Of a stretch of DNA of 64,000 nt, positions 1 through 9,357 are shown piece by piece; positions within the stretch are counted from its first letter, which is position 1; every line of letters starts with the position of its first letter. The notes under the pieces are model-generated. The model saw only the letters and a program-made list of their open reading frames with translations. It had not been told where the DNA came from and searched no databases. Source of the DNA: Haloarchaeobius litoreus (lineage in GTDB: Archaea; Halobacteriota; Halobacteria; Halobacteriales; Natrialbaceae); the NCBI RefSeq assembly GCF_024495425.1, contig NZ_JANHJR010000004.1, positions 186,001 to 250,000 of the forward strand, written 5' to 3'. The translations under genes and the position numbers were made by a program.

Positions 1-865
1 AGCCACTGAAATTAGATCTCAGTTCCTGGTCGACGGGGGCGGGAAAGCAGAAGACCTACCGTCCGAAGACGAAACCAATACGATGCACTATCTGACTGGC
101 TTCCAGCGCGATCGACGGACGAACGACTACACACCCGGCGCGGGCAGCGTGAGATCGAAGACCGAAACGAGTGGCGAGACCAATACACCGAGGAGCTCAC
201 AGCATAGACTAGATTGCCCGACTTCGAACGGGTTCCTAGCCATTCGAACGCTCAGCGTGTACCAACGCCGTCATAAAGGTAAGAAGAGTGATTCATCCCC
301 AATTATGTTCTTATTCATATGGTTTTCTTTAATCTCCGAGTGTTTCATGTTTGAATCGGAATCCATGTCCCTGTAGCCACGGTGGTCCATCGACGAGAAT
401 GAGGTCGTCATCGACGAGAGATCCTTGAGTAGCTTCGCGAGGAGATTCTCGTATCCTTACTTTTTCCCCACCGTAGAGGCGCTCATGTAAAATAGGCAGG
501 TCCATGCCGTTCGATAGCCTCATTCAGCCAGTGTCGCCCGTCATTCCCCTAGATTACAGTTCAATCAACCGGAACGTGAGCTGAGTTTGCTTGGTCAGAC
601 GGCTGAAAATCAATCTTCTCAACCCAGTTGTATACAATCGGTCTACAGCAGTGCCACCAAACCCATAGATAATATTTTAGAATTATACTTTCCGATATGC
701 GGGTGGCACAGAGCTTCATCGTGGGCTCAGGTGACACCCTTCGCTGCTGAGAACCAAACTCGAAGCAGTCGATGTCACTGGTGCAGCAGCCAATTTCTGG
801 TGTGGAAATCAGGAAACTCTCCTCGACCTTCCGCGCATCTGAGCACACCCAGGCCATTCTGTGCA
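1..865. other. AT-richer stretch with no supported gene
   Basis: Base composition is clearly lower in GC than the flanking genes and no reading frame resembles a family I recognise. Several short frames exist on both strands (for example a minus-strand frame at 329-523), but they have mixed codon use and lack a plausible promoter-start combination. The first 200 bases read openly in more than one frame and could be the decayed 3' end of a gene that began outside the window. The last few bases hold the promoter of the SDR gene. Confidence 0.5.
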
Positions 866-869
866 AAAG

Positions 870-877
870 AATATACA
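870..877 (+). promoter_or_regulatory. TATA-like box for the SDR gene
   Basis: AATATACA lies 23-30 nt before the ATG at 900, the spacing expected for a leaderless haloarchaeal transcript. It supports the ATG at 900 over the upstream in-frame codon at 861, which would lie 5' of the box. Confidence 0.5.
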
Positions 878-899
878 CCCGTTCGCTGAACAATTTCTC

Positions 900-1682
900 A
901 TGCCGGACTTACTCGATAGTCGGACGGCTGTTGTAACTGGTGCTGCCAGTGGGAACGGTCGAGCGATCGCCACGCGACTGGCAGAATACGGTGCAGACAT
1001 CGTTATCGCCGACGTACGACGGGACCCACGAGAGGGAGGAGTTCCAACCCATGAGCACATCAACGAGACGACTGCAGCGAACGCGGTCTATGTCGAGTGT
1101 GACGTCACCGAGTGGGACGACATCTGCACAGCGATCGAACGTGCCGAACAGTTGGGTGGACTCGATATCATGGTCAACAACGCAGGCGTGCTCGAGAGTG
1201 GACCACTCACCGAACTCACGGAACGCGAGTTCGATCGGGTGATGGATATCAACGTCAAAGGCACATTCTTCGGCTCGAAAGCGGCAGCAGAGGTACTCAT
1301 CGACGGCGGTGGGGGCTCCATCATCAACCTCTCGAGTATGGCGGGCATTGTCGGTGGCAGCGAGAACAGCATCTACTGTGCGTCGAAGGGAGCCATCCGT
1401 CTCCTCACGTACTCGTTGGCAGCAGAACTGGGGCCACACGGAATCCGTGTCAATGCGATCCACCCGGGCCCTATAGACACGAGGATGATATCCGATGACA
1501 TCGACATCGTCGGGAGCGACCGGGCCGACGACTATCGGCAATCGATCCCGTTACAGAGGTTCGGCACGCCCGAGGATGTGGGTAACGCTGCCGTCTATCT
1601 CGCCAGTGACCTCTCGGAGTTCGTCACCGGGTCCTCTCTCGTCGTCGACGGGGGCATCTCCAACACCGGTGGTGTGAACTGA
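900..1682 (+). CDS. SDR family NAD(P)-dependent oxidoreductase
   Basis: A classical short-chain dehydrogenase/reductase of 260 residues, the usual length. The cofactor loop TGAASGNG is at residues 13-20, NNAG at 93-96, catalytic Ser145/146, and the YxxxK pair is Tyr159/Lys163, followed by a PGPI segment at 189-192. An Asp at about 38 after the second strand suggests NAD rather than NADP. The family oxidises or reduces alcohol/ketone groups in the cytosol; the substrate cannot be read from sequence. It converges tail to tail with the flavin oxidoreductase at 1695-3683, twelve bases apart, and neighbours a Liv-type importer, so a role in catabolism of an imported organic acid or amino acid is plausible. 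FabG-like reductases share these motifs. Confidence 0.9.
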   Translation: MPDLLDSRTAVVTGAASGNGRAIATRLAEYGADIVIADVRRDPREGGVPTHEHINETTAANAVYVECDVTEWDDICTAIERAEQLGGLDIMVNNAGVLESGPLTELTEREFDRVMDINVKGTFFGSKAAAEVLIDGGGGSIINLSSMAGIVGGSENSIYCASKGAIRLLTYSLAAELGPHGIRVNAIHPGPIDTRMISDDIDIVGSDRADDYRQSIPLQRFGTPEDVGNAAVYLASDLSEFVTGSSLVVDGGISNTGGVN

Positions 1683-1694
1683 GGGGGTAGCGGC

Positions 1695-3683
1695 CTACGT
1701 CTTCCGCCCGAGCTCGTGGCCGTGGTAGACTGCGTCGGCGATCCGACGGGGAGACACGCAGTCTCCGATGGCGTGTATCTCCTCTATCTCCGTCTCCGCG
1801 GTGAGCGTCTCCTCGTTCGCCTTCAGTTCACGATACAGGTCGTCGTCCGACTTTCGCATCGTCGTGAACACGACGTAGTCCGCATCGAACATCGTCTCCT
1901 CGTTCGAGTACACGTTCGTCGCTGTGACGGACCCGTCGTCCACCTGCGTGAGCGTGTGGTCGGGGACGAACTCGACGCCAGCCGAGTAGAGGTCGGAGTA
2001 GATCGTCTTGCGCTCGAACGTGTGGAGCGTCTCCTGGAACGCACTCGTTCGGGGCGTCACGAAGGTGAGGTCGTTGTCGTCGGCGAGTGTCTGGGTGACG
2101 CCGGCGCTGACGTTGTACCCCTCCTCGTCGAAGATGACGACGCGTTCGTCGGAGAGGTCTGCGTCCACCGCCTCCGCTGGCGTGAGAACGTGGTCCTGGT
2201 CCCAGCCAGGAACCGGCTTGTGGGTTCCCGAGGTAACTCCCTTCTCGGACCAGTGGCCGCCGGTGGCGATGACGACTATCTCCGCACCGTAGGTGCGAAC
2301 GTCGTCGTACTCCATCTCCGCACGGCTCCCCGTGTGGACCGCGACATCGAGTCTGTCGAGTTCGGTCTCGCGCCAGTCGCGCACGCGCTTCCACTCGCTC
2401 AGACCCGGGAGGCTCCCCTCGAAATTGACGCGGCCACCGAGCTCCCGTTCCTTCTCGTTCAGGTGGACGATGTGGCCACGCTCGCCGGCGACACGAGCGA
2501 ACTCGGTCCCCGCTGGGCCGCCACCGACGACGAGGACACCCTTCGGCTCGTCGACCTGTTCGTACTCCTCTGGCCCCCACTGTTGCTCCTCGCCGACGGT
2601 CGGGTTCTGGGTGCAGATGAGTGGGATGCCCTGCCTGGATTGCGAGACACAGATGTTGCAGCCGATGCACTCGCGTATCTGATCGACGCGACCCTCTCTG
2701 GCCTTCTTCGGCCAGTGAGGGTCGGCGATGGACTGTCTGGCCATCCCGATCATATCCACGGCACCGGCCTCGAGGAGGCGTTCGGCGTCGCGTGGGTCGG
2801 TGATTCGACCCGTCCCACCGACGGGGACGTCGAGAACCTCGGTCGCCTCCTCGATGAACTCCATCTGGTAGTTCTTCGAGTGAAGCCGGCTCGGACCGAT
2901 CATATCGTCGATCGACTGCTTGACACCGATGTCGAGGTCCCAGAAGTCGAGGTCGTCGCCGATGCGTTCGACGATCTCCAGTCCCTCACCGTCGGCCCGG
3001 AGCCCTCCCTCGACCCGCTCGTCGATGGTGAAGCGCGCCCCGAACGCCATGTCGTCGCTGATCGCATCGTCGACGCTGTCGATGACCTCCTCGAAGAAAC
3101 GCATCCGGTTCTCCAGCGAGCCGCCGTACTCGTCGTCCCTGTCGTTGTAGAACGGGGAGAGGAACTGGGAGATGAGGTAGCCGTGGGCGGCGTGGAGTTC
3201 GACGCCGTCGTAGCCGGCGCGCCGGGCGCGGTCGGCCGCCGTGGCGAACGCCTCGACAATCTCCTGGATGTCCTCGTGTTCCATCTCCTTCGGCGTGTAG
3301 TAGTTGCCGCTGGGGGTCTGCGAGGACGACAGCGGCGGCTGGCGGCTGTCGTAGTTCGACGCGGTGAGTCCACCGTGCCACAGCTCGACGAACAGTTTCG
3401 AGCCATGATCGTGCACCGCCTCTACCATCTCCCGCTGCGGTTCGATCGTCTCGTCAGTGTGGAGAAATCCCGGTTCGACGGGTGTGACGTCGGTCGATTC
3501 GTGTATCTTGCTGTACTCCTGGATGATCAGCCCGAATCCGCCCTTCGCCTTCTCGGCGCGGAACGCTGTCTGCTGGTCGCCCAGTCCGTAGGCGTTGCCG
3601 TGCGGTGGCTGGTACACGCGGTTCGGAATCTCCACCGGGCCGAGCTCGATCGGCTCGAACAGAGAGTCGTAGCTATTCGACAT
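1695..3683 (-). CDS. Old-Yellow-Enzyme-type NADH:flavin oxidoreductase (2,4-dienoyl-CoA reductase-like)
   Basis: A 662-residue three-cofactor enzyme. Residues 1 to about 330 form the FMN TIM barrel, with HAAHGYLISQFLSP near 164-177. An iron-sulfur site follows with Cys339, Cys342, Cys345 and Cys357. From about 380 comes a dinucleotide-binding domain beginning with the GGGPAG glycine loop for FAD, and a second pyridine-nucleotide region (IATGG) further on. This order is that of 2,4-dienoyl-CoA reductase, trimethylamine dehydrogenase and related ene-reductases; length matches. It probably reduces an activated C=C bond with NAD(P)H. It lies just downstream of the Liv ABC importer on the same strand with about 115 bases between, so it may belong to that catabolic unit. 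The exact substrate is not evident. Confidence 0.88.
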   Translation of the reverse strand: MSNSYDSLFEPIELGPVEIPNRVYQPPHGNAYGLGDQQTAFRAEKAKGGFGLIIQEYSKIHESTDVTPVEPGFLHTDETIEPQREMVEAVHDHGSKLFVELWHGGLTASNYDSRQPPLSSSQTPSGNYYTPKEMEHEDIQEIVEAFATAADRARRAGYDGVELHAAHGYLISQFLSPFYNDRDDEYGGSLENRMRFFEEVIDSVDDAISDDMAFGARFTIDERVEGGLRADGEGLEIVERIGDDLDFWDLDIGVKQSIDDMIGPSRLHSKNYQMEFIEEATEVLDVPVGGTGRITDPRDAERLLEAGAVDMIGMARQSIADPHWPKKAREGRVDQIRECIGCNICVSQSRQGIPLICTQNPTVGEEQQWGPEEYEQVDEPKGVLVVGGGPAGTEFARVAGERGHIVHLNEKERELGGRVNFEGSLPGLSEWKRVRDWRETELDRLDVAVHTGSRAEMEYDDVRTYGAEIVVIATGGHWSEKGVTSGTHKPVPGWDQDHVLTPAEAVDADLSDERVVIFDEEGYNVSAGVTQTLADDNDLTFVTPRTSAFQETLHTFERKTIYSDLYSAGVEFVPDHTLTQVDDGSVTATNVYSNEETMFDADYVVFTTMRKSDDDLYRELKANEETLTAETEIEEIHAIGDCVSPRRIADAVYHGHELGRKT

Positions 3684-3797
3684 CTGTCTCCACCTCGTTC
3701 GGATGGGCCGTAGTTGTTCTGTATTGTTTCATATTGGTTACCGCCACATGCACTGAAATCGGGGTGCTGGACGCATATCGGTCAGGGGCCAGCCCTC

Positions 3798-4520
3798 TCA
3801 GGCGAACCCCTGCACGCCGATGTATCGGTCGATGATATCGTCGTTCTCGGCGAGCTCCTCGCTCGACCCCTGCCAGACGATCTGTCCCTCGTCGAGCACC
3901 AGCACTCTGTCCGCGACCTCGAGTGCGAGGTCGATGTCGTGCTCGATTATCATCACCGCGAGGTCCTGTTCGGACGTGAGGCGGTCGAGCAGCGACGACA
4001 CCTTCTCGACGAACTGGACAGCGAGACCCTGGACGGGCTCGTCAAGCAGGAGCAGGTCCGGGTCGGCCGCCAGTGCCTGCGCGATCGCGACCATCTGCTG
4101 CTGGCCGCCGGAGAGGTCGGCCGCCCGGGAGCGTTCGTACTCGCGGAGGTCCGGGAACAGGTCGTACAGGTACTCGAAGTCCGGTTCGGCGTCCCGTTCG
4201 AGCGTCGGGAGACGGATGTTCTCACGCACCGTCAGGTGGGGGAACACCTTCTCGTCGGCAGTGACGAAGGAGACACCCTTCCGACCGATCTTGTGGGGTG
4301 GCTGCCCGTTGATCACCTCGTCCTTGTACGTTATCGTCCCCTCGCGCGGTTCGAGCAGTCCGCTGATGAGCTTGTACGTCGTCGTCTTCCCGGTGCCGTT
4401 CCGACCCAGGTAGGCGACGACCTCGTCGGTGTCGACGTCGAACGTGATGCCGTCGAGGACGTGGTGGTCACCGTAGTAGGCGTGCACGTCGTCGAGCTGG
4501 AGCAGGGGGCTCTGGCCCAT
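3798..4520 (-). CDS. livF: Liv-type ABC transporter ATP-binding protein (LivF-like)
   Basis: Second ATPase of a branched-chain-amino-acid-type importer, 240 residues. It shows Walker A GRNGTGKT near residues 39-46, signature LSGGQ near 136-140 and Walker B LLLLDEP with the catalytic Glu near 161. The ATG overlaps the stop codon of the LivG-like gene (TGATG), so I take 4520; a GTG one codon earlier at 4523 is an alternative. It energises substrate uptake with the LivG-like partner at the cytoplasmic face. Last gene of a five-gene operon. Members of this class also carry aromatic acids, amides or urea, so the imported solute is uncertain. Confidence 0.93.
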   Translation of the reverse strand: MGQSPLLQLDDVHAYYGDHHVLDGITFDVDTDEVVAYLGRNGTGKTTTYKLISGLLEPREGTITYKDEVINGQPPHKIGRKGVSFVTADEKVFPHLTVRENIRLPTLERDAEPDFEYLYDLFPDLREYERSRAADLSGGQQQMVAIAQALAADPDLLLLDEPVQGLAVQFVEKVSSLLDRLTSEQDLAVMIIEHDIDLALEVADRVLVLDEGQIVWQGSSEELAENDDIIDRYIGVQGFA

Positions 4521-5275
4521 CACGAGGTCACCCCCCGGAGGTAGGCCTCCTGCACTTCCGGATTCGACAGCGTCTCCTCCGGTGGCCCGGAGGCGAGCAG
4601 CTGTCCGTTGTGCATGACGACCAGCCGGTCGGACATGTCCTTCACGACGTCGAGCTTGTGCTCGATGAGCACGACAGCGTACTCGTTGGCGAGGTCGCCG
4701 ACGACGTCGAAAACGAGCTCCTTCTTGTCGACGGCGAGCCCCGCAGTCGGCTCGTCGAGCAACAGCACGTCCGGTTCCGGCGCGAGTGCGATCGCGATCT
4801 CTAGCAGACGCTTGTAGCCCTGCGAGAGGTTCTCGGCGGCCGTCGTCCGGTCCTCCTCGAAGCCGACGAGGTCCAGGATCTCCGTCGTTCGCTGGTTGAT
4901 CTCCTGGTCCGAGAGCGCGTCCGCGAAGACGTTCGCGTAGGGGACGTCGCTCACGGCCTGGACCGCGAGGCGGACGTTCTCGAACGCCGGCAGCTCGTCG
5001 AAGAGATTCGTGATCTGGTACGTGCGGGAGAGGCCGTGATGGACCCGGCTCTCCGGCCCCTTCGCCGTCACGTCAGTGCCGTTCAGCTCGATGCGTCCGG
5101 CCGTCGGCGACACCGTTCCCGCGAGCAGGTTGAACGTCGTCGTCTTCCCGGCACCGTTCGGTCCGATGACGCTCGTGAACTCGTCGTGGATGTCGATCGT
5201 CAGGTCGTCGACTGCTGTGACGGCTGCGAACTCTTTCCTGAGGTCGGTACACCGGACGATTGGGTTGTCGGTCAT
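4520..5275 (-). CDS. livG: Liv-type ABC transporter ATP-binding protein (LivG-like)
   Basis: First ATPase of the importer, 251 residues. Walker A GPNGAGKT is at 38-45, the signature is the LSQGYK variant at 150-155 typical of LivG, and Walker B LLLDEPTAGL carries Asp174/Glu175. The ATG shares an ATGA overlap with the stop of the LivM-like gene, a sign of translational coupling. It pairs with the LivF-like protein to hydrolyse ATP for transport. Confidence 0.93.
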   Translation of the reverse strand: MTDNPIVRCTDLRKEFAAVTAVDDLTIDIHDEFTSVIGPNGAGKTTTFNLLAGTVSPTAGRIELNGTDVTAKGPESRVHHGLSRTYQITNLFDELPAFENVRLAVQAVSDVPYANVFADALSDQEINQRTTEILDLVGFEEDRTTAAENLSQGYKRLLEIAIALAPEPDVLLLDEPTAGLAVDKKELVFDVVGDLANEYAVVLIEHKLDVVKDMSDRLVVMHNGQLLASGPPEETLSNPEVQEAYLRGVTS

Positions 5276-6381
5276 CTCTCCTCACCTCCATCGTGCTTCA
5301 CTGCTGACTCCTCAGTCTCTGCTCTCGGGTTCACCCGGGTCAGGACGTCGTCGATGGAACGGATCCTCGAGAAGCCCAGCCCACCGGCAATTCCGCTCCG
5401 GAACCGGAGGACGGTCAGCATGAACAGCAGCCCCAGCAGGAGTGGCCACCGCTCGGGCAACCGTGCGATGAGCGCAGGCGCACCCTCTGGGATGAAGTCG
5501 ACGAGGTACGTCGACAGTGTGTACTGGGTCCCGATGACGAACACGGACCCGATGATGGGCCCGACGAGGGTCCCCATCCCACCGATGAGTATCATGAACA
5601 GCCCGTCACCGGTGGTCGTCCAGTAGAGCGTACTGCCGGGTGCGACCTGCGTGAAGTACGCCGCGTAGAGCGCTCCGGAGACGGCTGCGAGTGCACCCGA
5701 CACCGAGAACACTGCGAGCTTGAACGTCCGAACGTCGTACCCGACGGCACGGGCGCGGTCCTCGTTTTCACGGATGGCCTGCAGGACGTGGCCGAACGGC
5801 GACCTGACGACGTATCGCGTGAACAGGTACGTGGCGACGACCGTGACGAGCGCCAGGTAGTAGTAGCCCATCGGTTCGAACGGGTTGAACTCGTACCCGA
5901 ACACTACCGGCGGGTCGATGATGATACCGGTGTCACCGCCCACGTAGTTCCAGCTCTGGAAGAGCGTGTAGAACACCTGGGCGACGCCAAGCGTGATCAT
6001 CGCGAAGTAGACACCCGACCGCCGGAACGCGATGGCACCAACGACCAGGGCGAACAGGCCGGTGCCGACCACAGCCGCTGGGGCCGCAGCGATGAACGGC
6101 ACGCTGAACTTCTTCATCAGGATCGCCGTCATGTAGGCGCCCGACCCCAGAAACACCGTGTGGCCGAAACTGACGTAGCCGGTATAGCCGACGAGCAGGT
6201 TGAAGCTCATCGCGAACACCGCGAAGATCATCATCTCGATCGCGATGCTCGTGAGGAACGGCAGGCCACCGATGGCGTTCGCCACGAACGGGAAGACCGC
6301 GACGAGAGCGAGAAGGCCTGCTCCGACGTACGGAGTCTTCACCGACTCGAACAGTTCGTTCGAGCGGTCGAAGTAGCTCAT
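5272..6381 (-). CDS. livM: Liv-type ABC transporter permease (LivM-like)
   Basis: Inner-membrane permease of 369 residues with many hydrophobic segments. The central region NLLVGYTGYVSFGHTVF near residues 60-80 and the EAA-like loop IRENEDRARAVGYD near 200 are hallmarks of LivM. The start overlaps the LivH stop by ATGA. A charged, poorly conserved C-terminal tail of about 35 residues follows the last membrane segment. It forms the translocation pore with LivH. Confidence 0.92.
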   Translation of the reverse strand: MSYFDRSNELFESVKTPYVGAGLLALVAVFPFVANAIGGLPFLTSIAIEMMIFAVFAMSFNLLVGYTGYVSFGHTVFLGSGAYMTAILMKKFSVPFIAAAPAAVVGTGLFALVVGAIAFRRSGVYFAMITLGVAQVFYTLFQSWNYVGGDTGIIIDPPVVFGYEFNPFEPMGYYYLALVTVVATYLFTRYVVRSPFGHVLQAIRENEDRARAVGYDVRTFKLAVFSVSGALAAVSGALYAAYFTQVAPGSTLYWTTTGDGLFMILIGGMGTLVGPIIGSVFVIGTQYTLSTYLVDFIPEGAPALIARLPERWPLLLGLLFMLTVLRFRSGIAGGLGFSRIRSIDDVLTRVNPRAETEESAVKHDGGEER

Positions 6382-7280
6382 ACCTCCACCTCCGCCTCAC
6401 CGAGGAGGCCCTGTGGCCGGAGCAGGAGGACGGCGATCATCACGAGGAAGATGACCGTCCCAGCGGGCACGGGAGCGTACACTGCAGCGAACTGCCAGAT
6501 GATGCCGATGAGCAACCCAGCGATGACCGACCCCCAGAAGGAGCCGAGGCCACCGACGATGACGACGATGAACGCCGGGAGGATTATCGAGGCTCCGACG
6601 CTCGGCTCGATTGCCCGGTAGATGTAGACGACACCACCGAGTGCAGCGATGAACGCTCCGAGGCCGAACACTGCCGTGAACGCCCGTTCGACGTTCAGGC
6701 CCAGGGTCGCCGTGCGGTCCGTGTTGTAGACCCCTGCCCGGACGATGAGTCCGAACCGGGTTCGCGAGAGGAACAGGGCTGTCCCTGCCACGACTGCTGC
6801 GCCGAGCAGGATGGTGAACACCCGGTAGTACGGCAGGCTGATGCCCATGAAGGTCACCGCACCATCGAACACCGCCGGGCGGGGCGGCACGCCTGGTGGT
6901 GCTGCCCCCCAGATGTACTTCACCGCCTCTTCGATGACGACCGCGAGTCCGAATGTCAACAGCAACTGGTAGATCGGCTCGGTCTCGTATAGCGGCTTGT
7001 ACACCGTCCGCTCCAGCCCGGCCCCGATGGCGGCCACAGCCAGTGGCGCGATGATGAGTGCGAGCGCGAAACCCGTGATACCGCCGCCTGTGAACTCCAT
7101 CACTGCCAGGCCGATATAGCCGCCGAGCATGAACAGCGCGCCGTGAGCGAAGTTGAGGACGCCCATCAGTCCGAACACGAGTGAGAGACCGAGAGCTACC
7201 AGTACGAGAATCATCCCGTACGAAACGCCGTTGACGAACGTGGTTGCGAGGTCGCCGAGACCCACGGACAGCGGCGTCAT
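6378..7280 (-). CDS. livH: Liv-type ABC transporter permease (LivH-like)
   Basis: Permease of 300 residues when started at the ATG at 7280. That start leaves only five bases after the binding-protein stop, whereas the upstream in-frame ATG at 7307 would overlap that gene by 22 bases. The segment LVALGLSLVFGLMGVLNFAHGALFM is typical of LivH, shown here only by its key residues G..N.AHG near 45-52. About eight hydrophobic helices can be counted. It forms the membrane channel with LivM. Confidence 0.92.
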   Translation of the reverse strand: MTPLSVGLGDLATTFVNGVSYGMILVLVALGLSLVFGLMGVLNFAHGALFMLGGYIGLAVMEFTGGGITGFALALIIAPLAVAAIGAGLERTVYKPLYETEPIYQLLLTFGLAVVIEEAVKYIWGAAPPGVPPRPAVFDGAVTFMGISLPYYRVFTILLGAAVVAGTALFLSRTRFGLIVRAGVYNTDRTATLGLNVERAFTAVFGLGAFIAALGGVVYIYRAIEPSVGASIILPAFIVVIVGGLGSFWGSVIAGLLIGIIWQFAAVYAPVPAGTVIFLVMIAVLLLRPQGLLGEAEVEV

Positions 7281-7285
7281 GGCAC

Positions 7286-8557
7286 TCACAGCTCGATGCC
7301 CGAACACCCGGTCTCGCCGCAGGGGCGGATGCTCGACTGTGCATCGAAGGTGTCGTCCAGAACCGGCTCGACAGCCATCGGTCCATCGGGCGTCTCCTCG
7401 AAGTGTCCGAGGTACATCGGGAACTCTGCCTGATGGTCACACTCGCGGATGGTGTAGGAACCATCGCCCCGGGCGGTTTTCTCGATAGTCATCCCGTGCC
7501 ACTGCTCGATGAGCGGGTCCGCGTCGTTGGAGCTGGCGGACTGCATCCCCTGTGCGATGGCATAGCCCGCGGCGTGAGCACCTGCCGTGAAGATGGACGG
7601 CACGGTGTTCCACTGACTGGAGTACTGCTCGATGATCCAGTCGTTCGTCGAGTTGTCCGGGAACGTCCAGAAGTACTTCGGGATGCCACTGAAGCCGGTT
7701 GCGGCCGTCCCGACCTGCTGCATCCACGGGATGGTCGTCACGCCGGTCGCGGTGACGTTGAAGTCCGTGCCGAAGTCAGCCAGGTCCCGGCTGAACCGGA
7801 TGCCGTCGGTCCCGGTGAGTGCGACGACGATCGCGTCTGCCCCGCTCTCCTCTGCATTCTGTAGATACGGTGTGTAGTTGGACGTACCGGGTGAGACGAA
7901 CGATTCACCAGCAGCACTGCCACCATTCTCCTCGATGACGGACTTCCACTGGGCGACGGAGTCGTGTCCCCACGAGTAGTCGGCCCCGACGAAGTAGAAG
8001 CTCGAACCGAGGTTCTCCGCCGCGTACCTCCCACCTGCCAGCGCGTCCTGATACGTCGTCTGGGAGGTCCGGAACGTGTACTTGTTGCAGTTCTCTCCCG
8101 TCAGCGATGTCGCGGCTGCAGTGTCGATGAACATCGGTGTGCTCGCGTCCGTCGCGACGTCCTGGACTGCCGCCGCGACCGAGGACGACACGCTGCCCTG
8201 GAGGATGTCGACCTCGTCGCTCTGGACCAGCTTTCGTGCCTTCTGCCGGCCCGTGTCCGCTGCGAGCCCCGAGTCCTCCGCGAGGATATCGACCGTGATA
8301 CCGCTTCCTTCGACGGTGTTCGAGTCGGCGAGATCCCCCGTGTCGGCGTCGAGGGATTGGGCCAGACCGAGTTTTATCCCGCGGATGACCGAGTTCCCGA
8401 GGTGAGCGTACGGCCCGGACGTGTCTGTCACGACCCCGATCGAGAGGCTGTCCGCACCGCCACCGCCACCACCAAGACACCCAGACAGTCCAGTCAGCCC
8501 TGCGACGCCGGTTGCTGATGCTGCCTTGAGTAAACGCCGTCTGTCAATTTCAGGCAT
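7286..8557 (-). CDS. livK: ABC transporter substrate-binding lipoprotein (Liv/urea-type)
   Basis: Extracellular solute-binding protein of 423 residues, first gene of the importer operon. The N-terminus has a twin-arginine signal (DRRRLLKAA), a hydrophobic core and a lipobox ending in SGC near residue 26, followed by a Gly-rich linker. This is a typical haloarchaeal Tat lipoprotein. The mature part starts with SIGVVTDTSGPYAHLG and resembles type I periplasmic-binding-fold proteins that bind branched-chain amino acids, amides or aromatic acids. I chose the ATG at 8557 because a TATA box lies 24-33 bases upstream; the earlier ATG at 8581 would fall inside that box. The bound solute is unknown. 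Confidence 0.92.
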   Translation of the reverse strand: MPEIDRRRLLKAASATGVAGLTGLSGCLGGGGGGADSLSIGVVTDTSGPYAHLGNSVIRGIKLGLAQSLDADTGDLADSNTVEGSGITVDILAEDSGLAADTGRQKARKLVQSDEVDILQGSVSSSVAAAVQDVATDASTPMFIDTAAATSLTGENCNKYTFRTSQTTYQDALAGGRYAAENLGSSFYFVGADYSWGHDSVAQWKSVIEENGGSAAGESFVSPGTSNYTPYLQNAEESGADAIVVALTGTDGIRFSRDLADFGTDFNVTATGVTTIPWMQQVGTAATGFSGIPKYFWTFPDNSTNDWIIEQYSSQWNTVPSIFTAGAHAAGYAIAQGMQSASSNDADPLIEQWHGMTIEKTARGDGSYTIRECDHQAEFPMYLGHFEETPDGPMAVEPVLDDTFDAQSSIRPCGETGCSGIEL

Positions 8558-8580
8558 ACCTCCACTGTTCCATTCATTCA

Positions 8581-8590
8581 TTATAAATTC
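8581..8590 (-). promoter_or_regulatory. TATA box of the Liv importer operon
   Basis: On the minus strand GAATTTATAA lies 24-33 nt before the ATG at 8557. It is the only AT-rich block there and implies a leaderless mRNA for the five-gene operon. A GGAGG directly abuts the ATG and is too close to serve as a normal ribosome site. Confidence 0.6.
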
Positions 8591-8782
8591 TTGGTCGCCC
8601 TACCTGACACGTCGAATCGGTTGTGTTTGTGGACGAACCGTCGACCTTTCCGGTTCTTACCCTCCAGATACGTGCGCGTCGCGTGCGAATTTGACTACCG
8701 AGCCAACGGACCATCGCGGAGACTGCCTCGGGGGAAACAGCTAATCCGGACTCCCTGACGTTCGCCGCGCAAGCAGAGTACG

Positions 8783-9150
8783 AACCCGGCAACGGATCGG
8801 CCCGTCCGCGAGTACGAGTCTCACTCGGACGGCGATATCGACGATGTCCTCGAACAGGCAACGACTGCGTACGAGGGCTGGCGGCCTCGCCCAATCGAGG
8901 CACGGCAGACGGCGCTCGCCGACGTGGCGATCGTCCTCCGTGAGAACGTCGAAAACTACGCCCGGCTCATCACGACCGAGACGGGAAAACCGATGGTGGC
9001 CCGTTCGCGAAGGGTGAGTTCGTCGACGAGCTCGGGAACTCCGACCCGCGGGTTCCGTTCGGCGGCATCACGGCCTCCGGCTACGGTCGCGAGCTCTCGA
9101 AGGAGGGTATCCGCAAGTTCGGCAACCGGAAGATGCTCTGGGTGCAGTAA
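8783..9150 (+). pseudogene. Aldehyde dehydrogenase relic with a large internal deletion
   Basis: Reading from 8783 gives the start of an ALDH (NPATDRPVREY, then TTAYEGWR, then ENYARLITTETGKPM). Around 8995-9003 the frame changes and the text jumps to the extreme C-terminus of the same family (PFGGITASGYGRELS, ending MLWVQ at the TAA at 9148). About 120 of roughly 460 residues remain, and the catalytic Glu and Cys region is missing. No start codon fits the 5' end. It appears to be a deletion relic of a succinate-semialdehyde-dehydrogenase-like gene; an intact ALDH of a different type is at 60175-61599. Confidence 0.8.
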
Positions 9151-9357
9151 CGCTACGAGACCCTCGTCGAGGCGGATGCCACGACGCTCCCGTCCACGCG
9201 CCCCCACCGATAGAACCAAGACGAACGCATTAGAAGCCGCATTCACTACCGGACAACCGGTCGAGTCACCCGACAGTTCGCGGTTCACCCAGCGGTGCGA
9301 CCATGCCGTGAACTGTCGCACGGACCTGACGGTATGTTCGGGGCGGAGCCCATCGAC

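Noticed and set aside
1716-3713. 665-codon frame opposite the flavin oxidoreductase
   Set aside because: Exact antisense shadow, Val/Arg/Leu-rich and without motifs.
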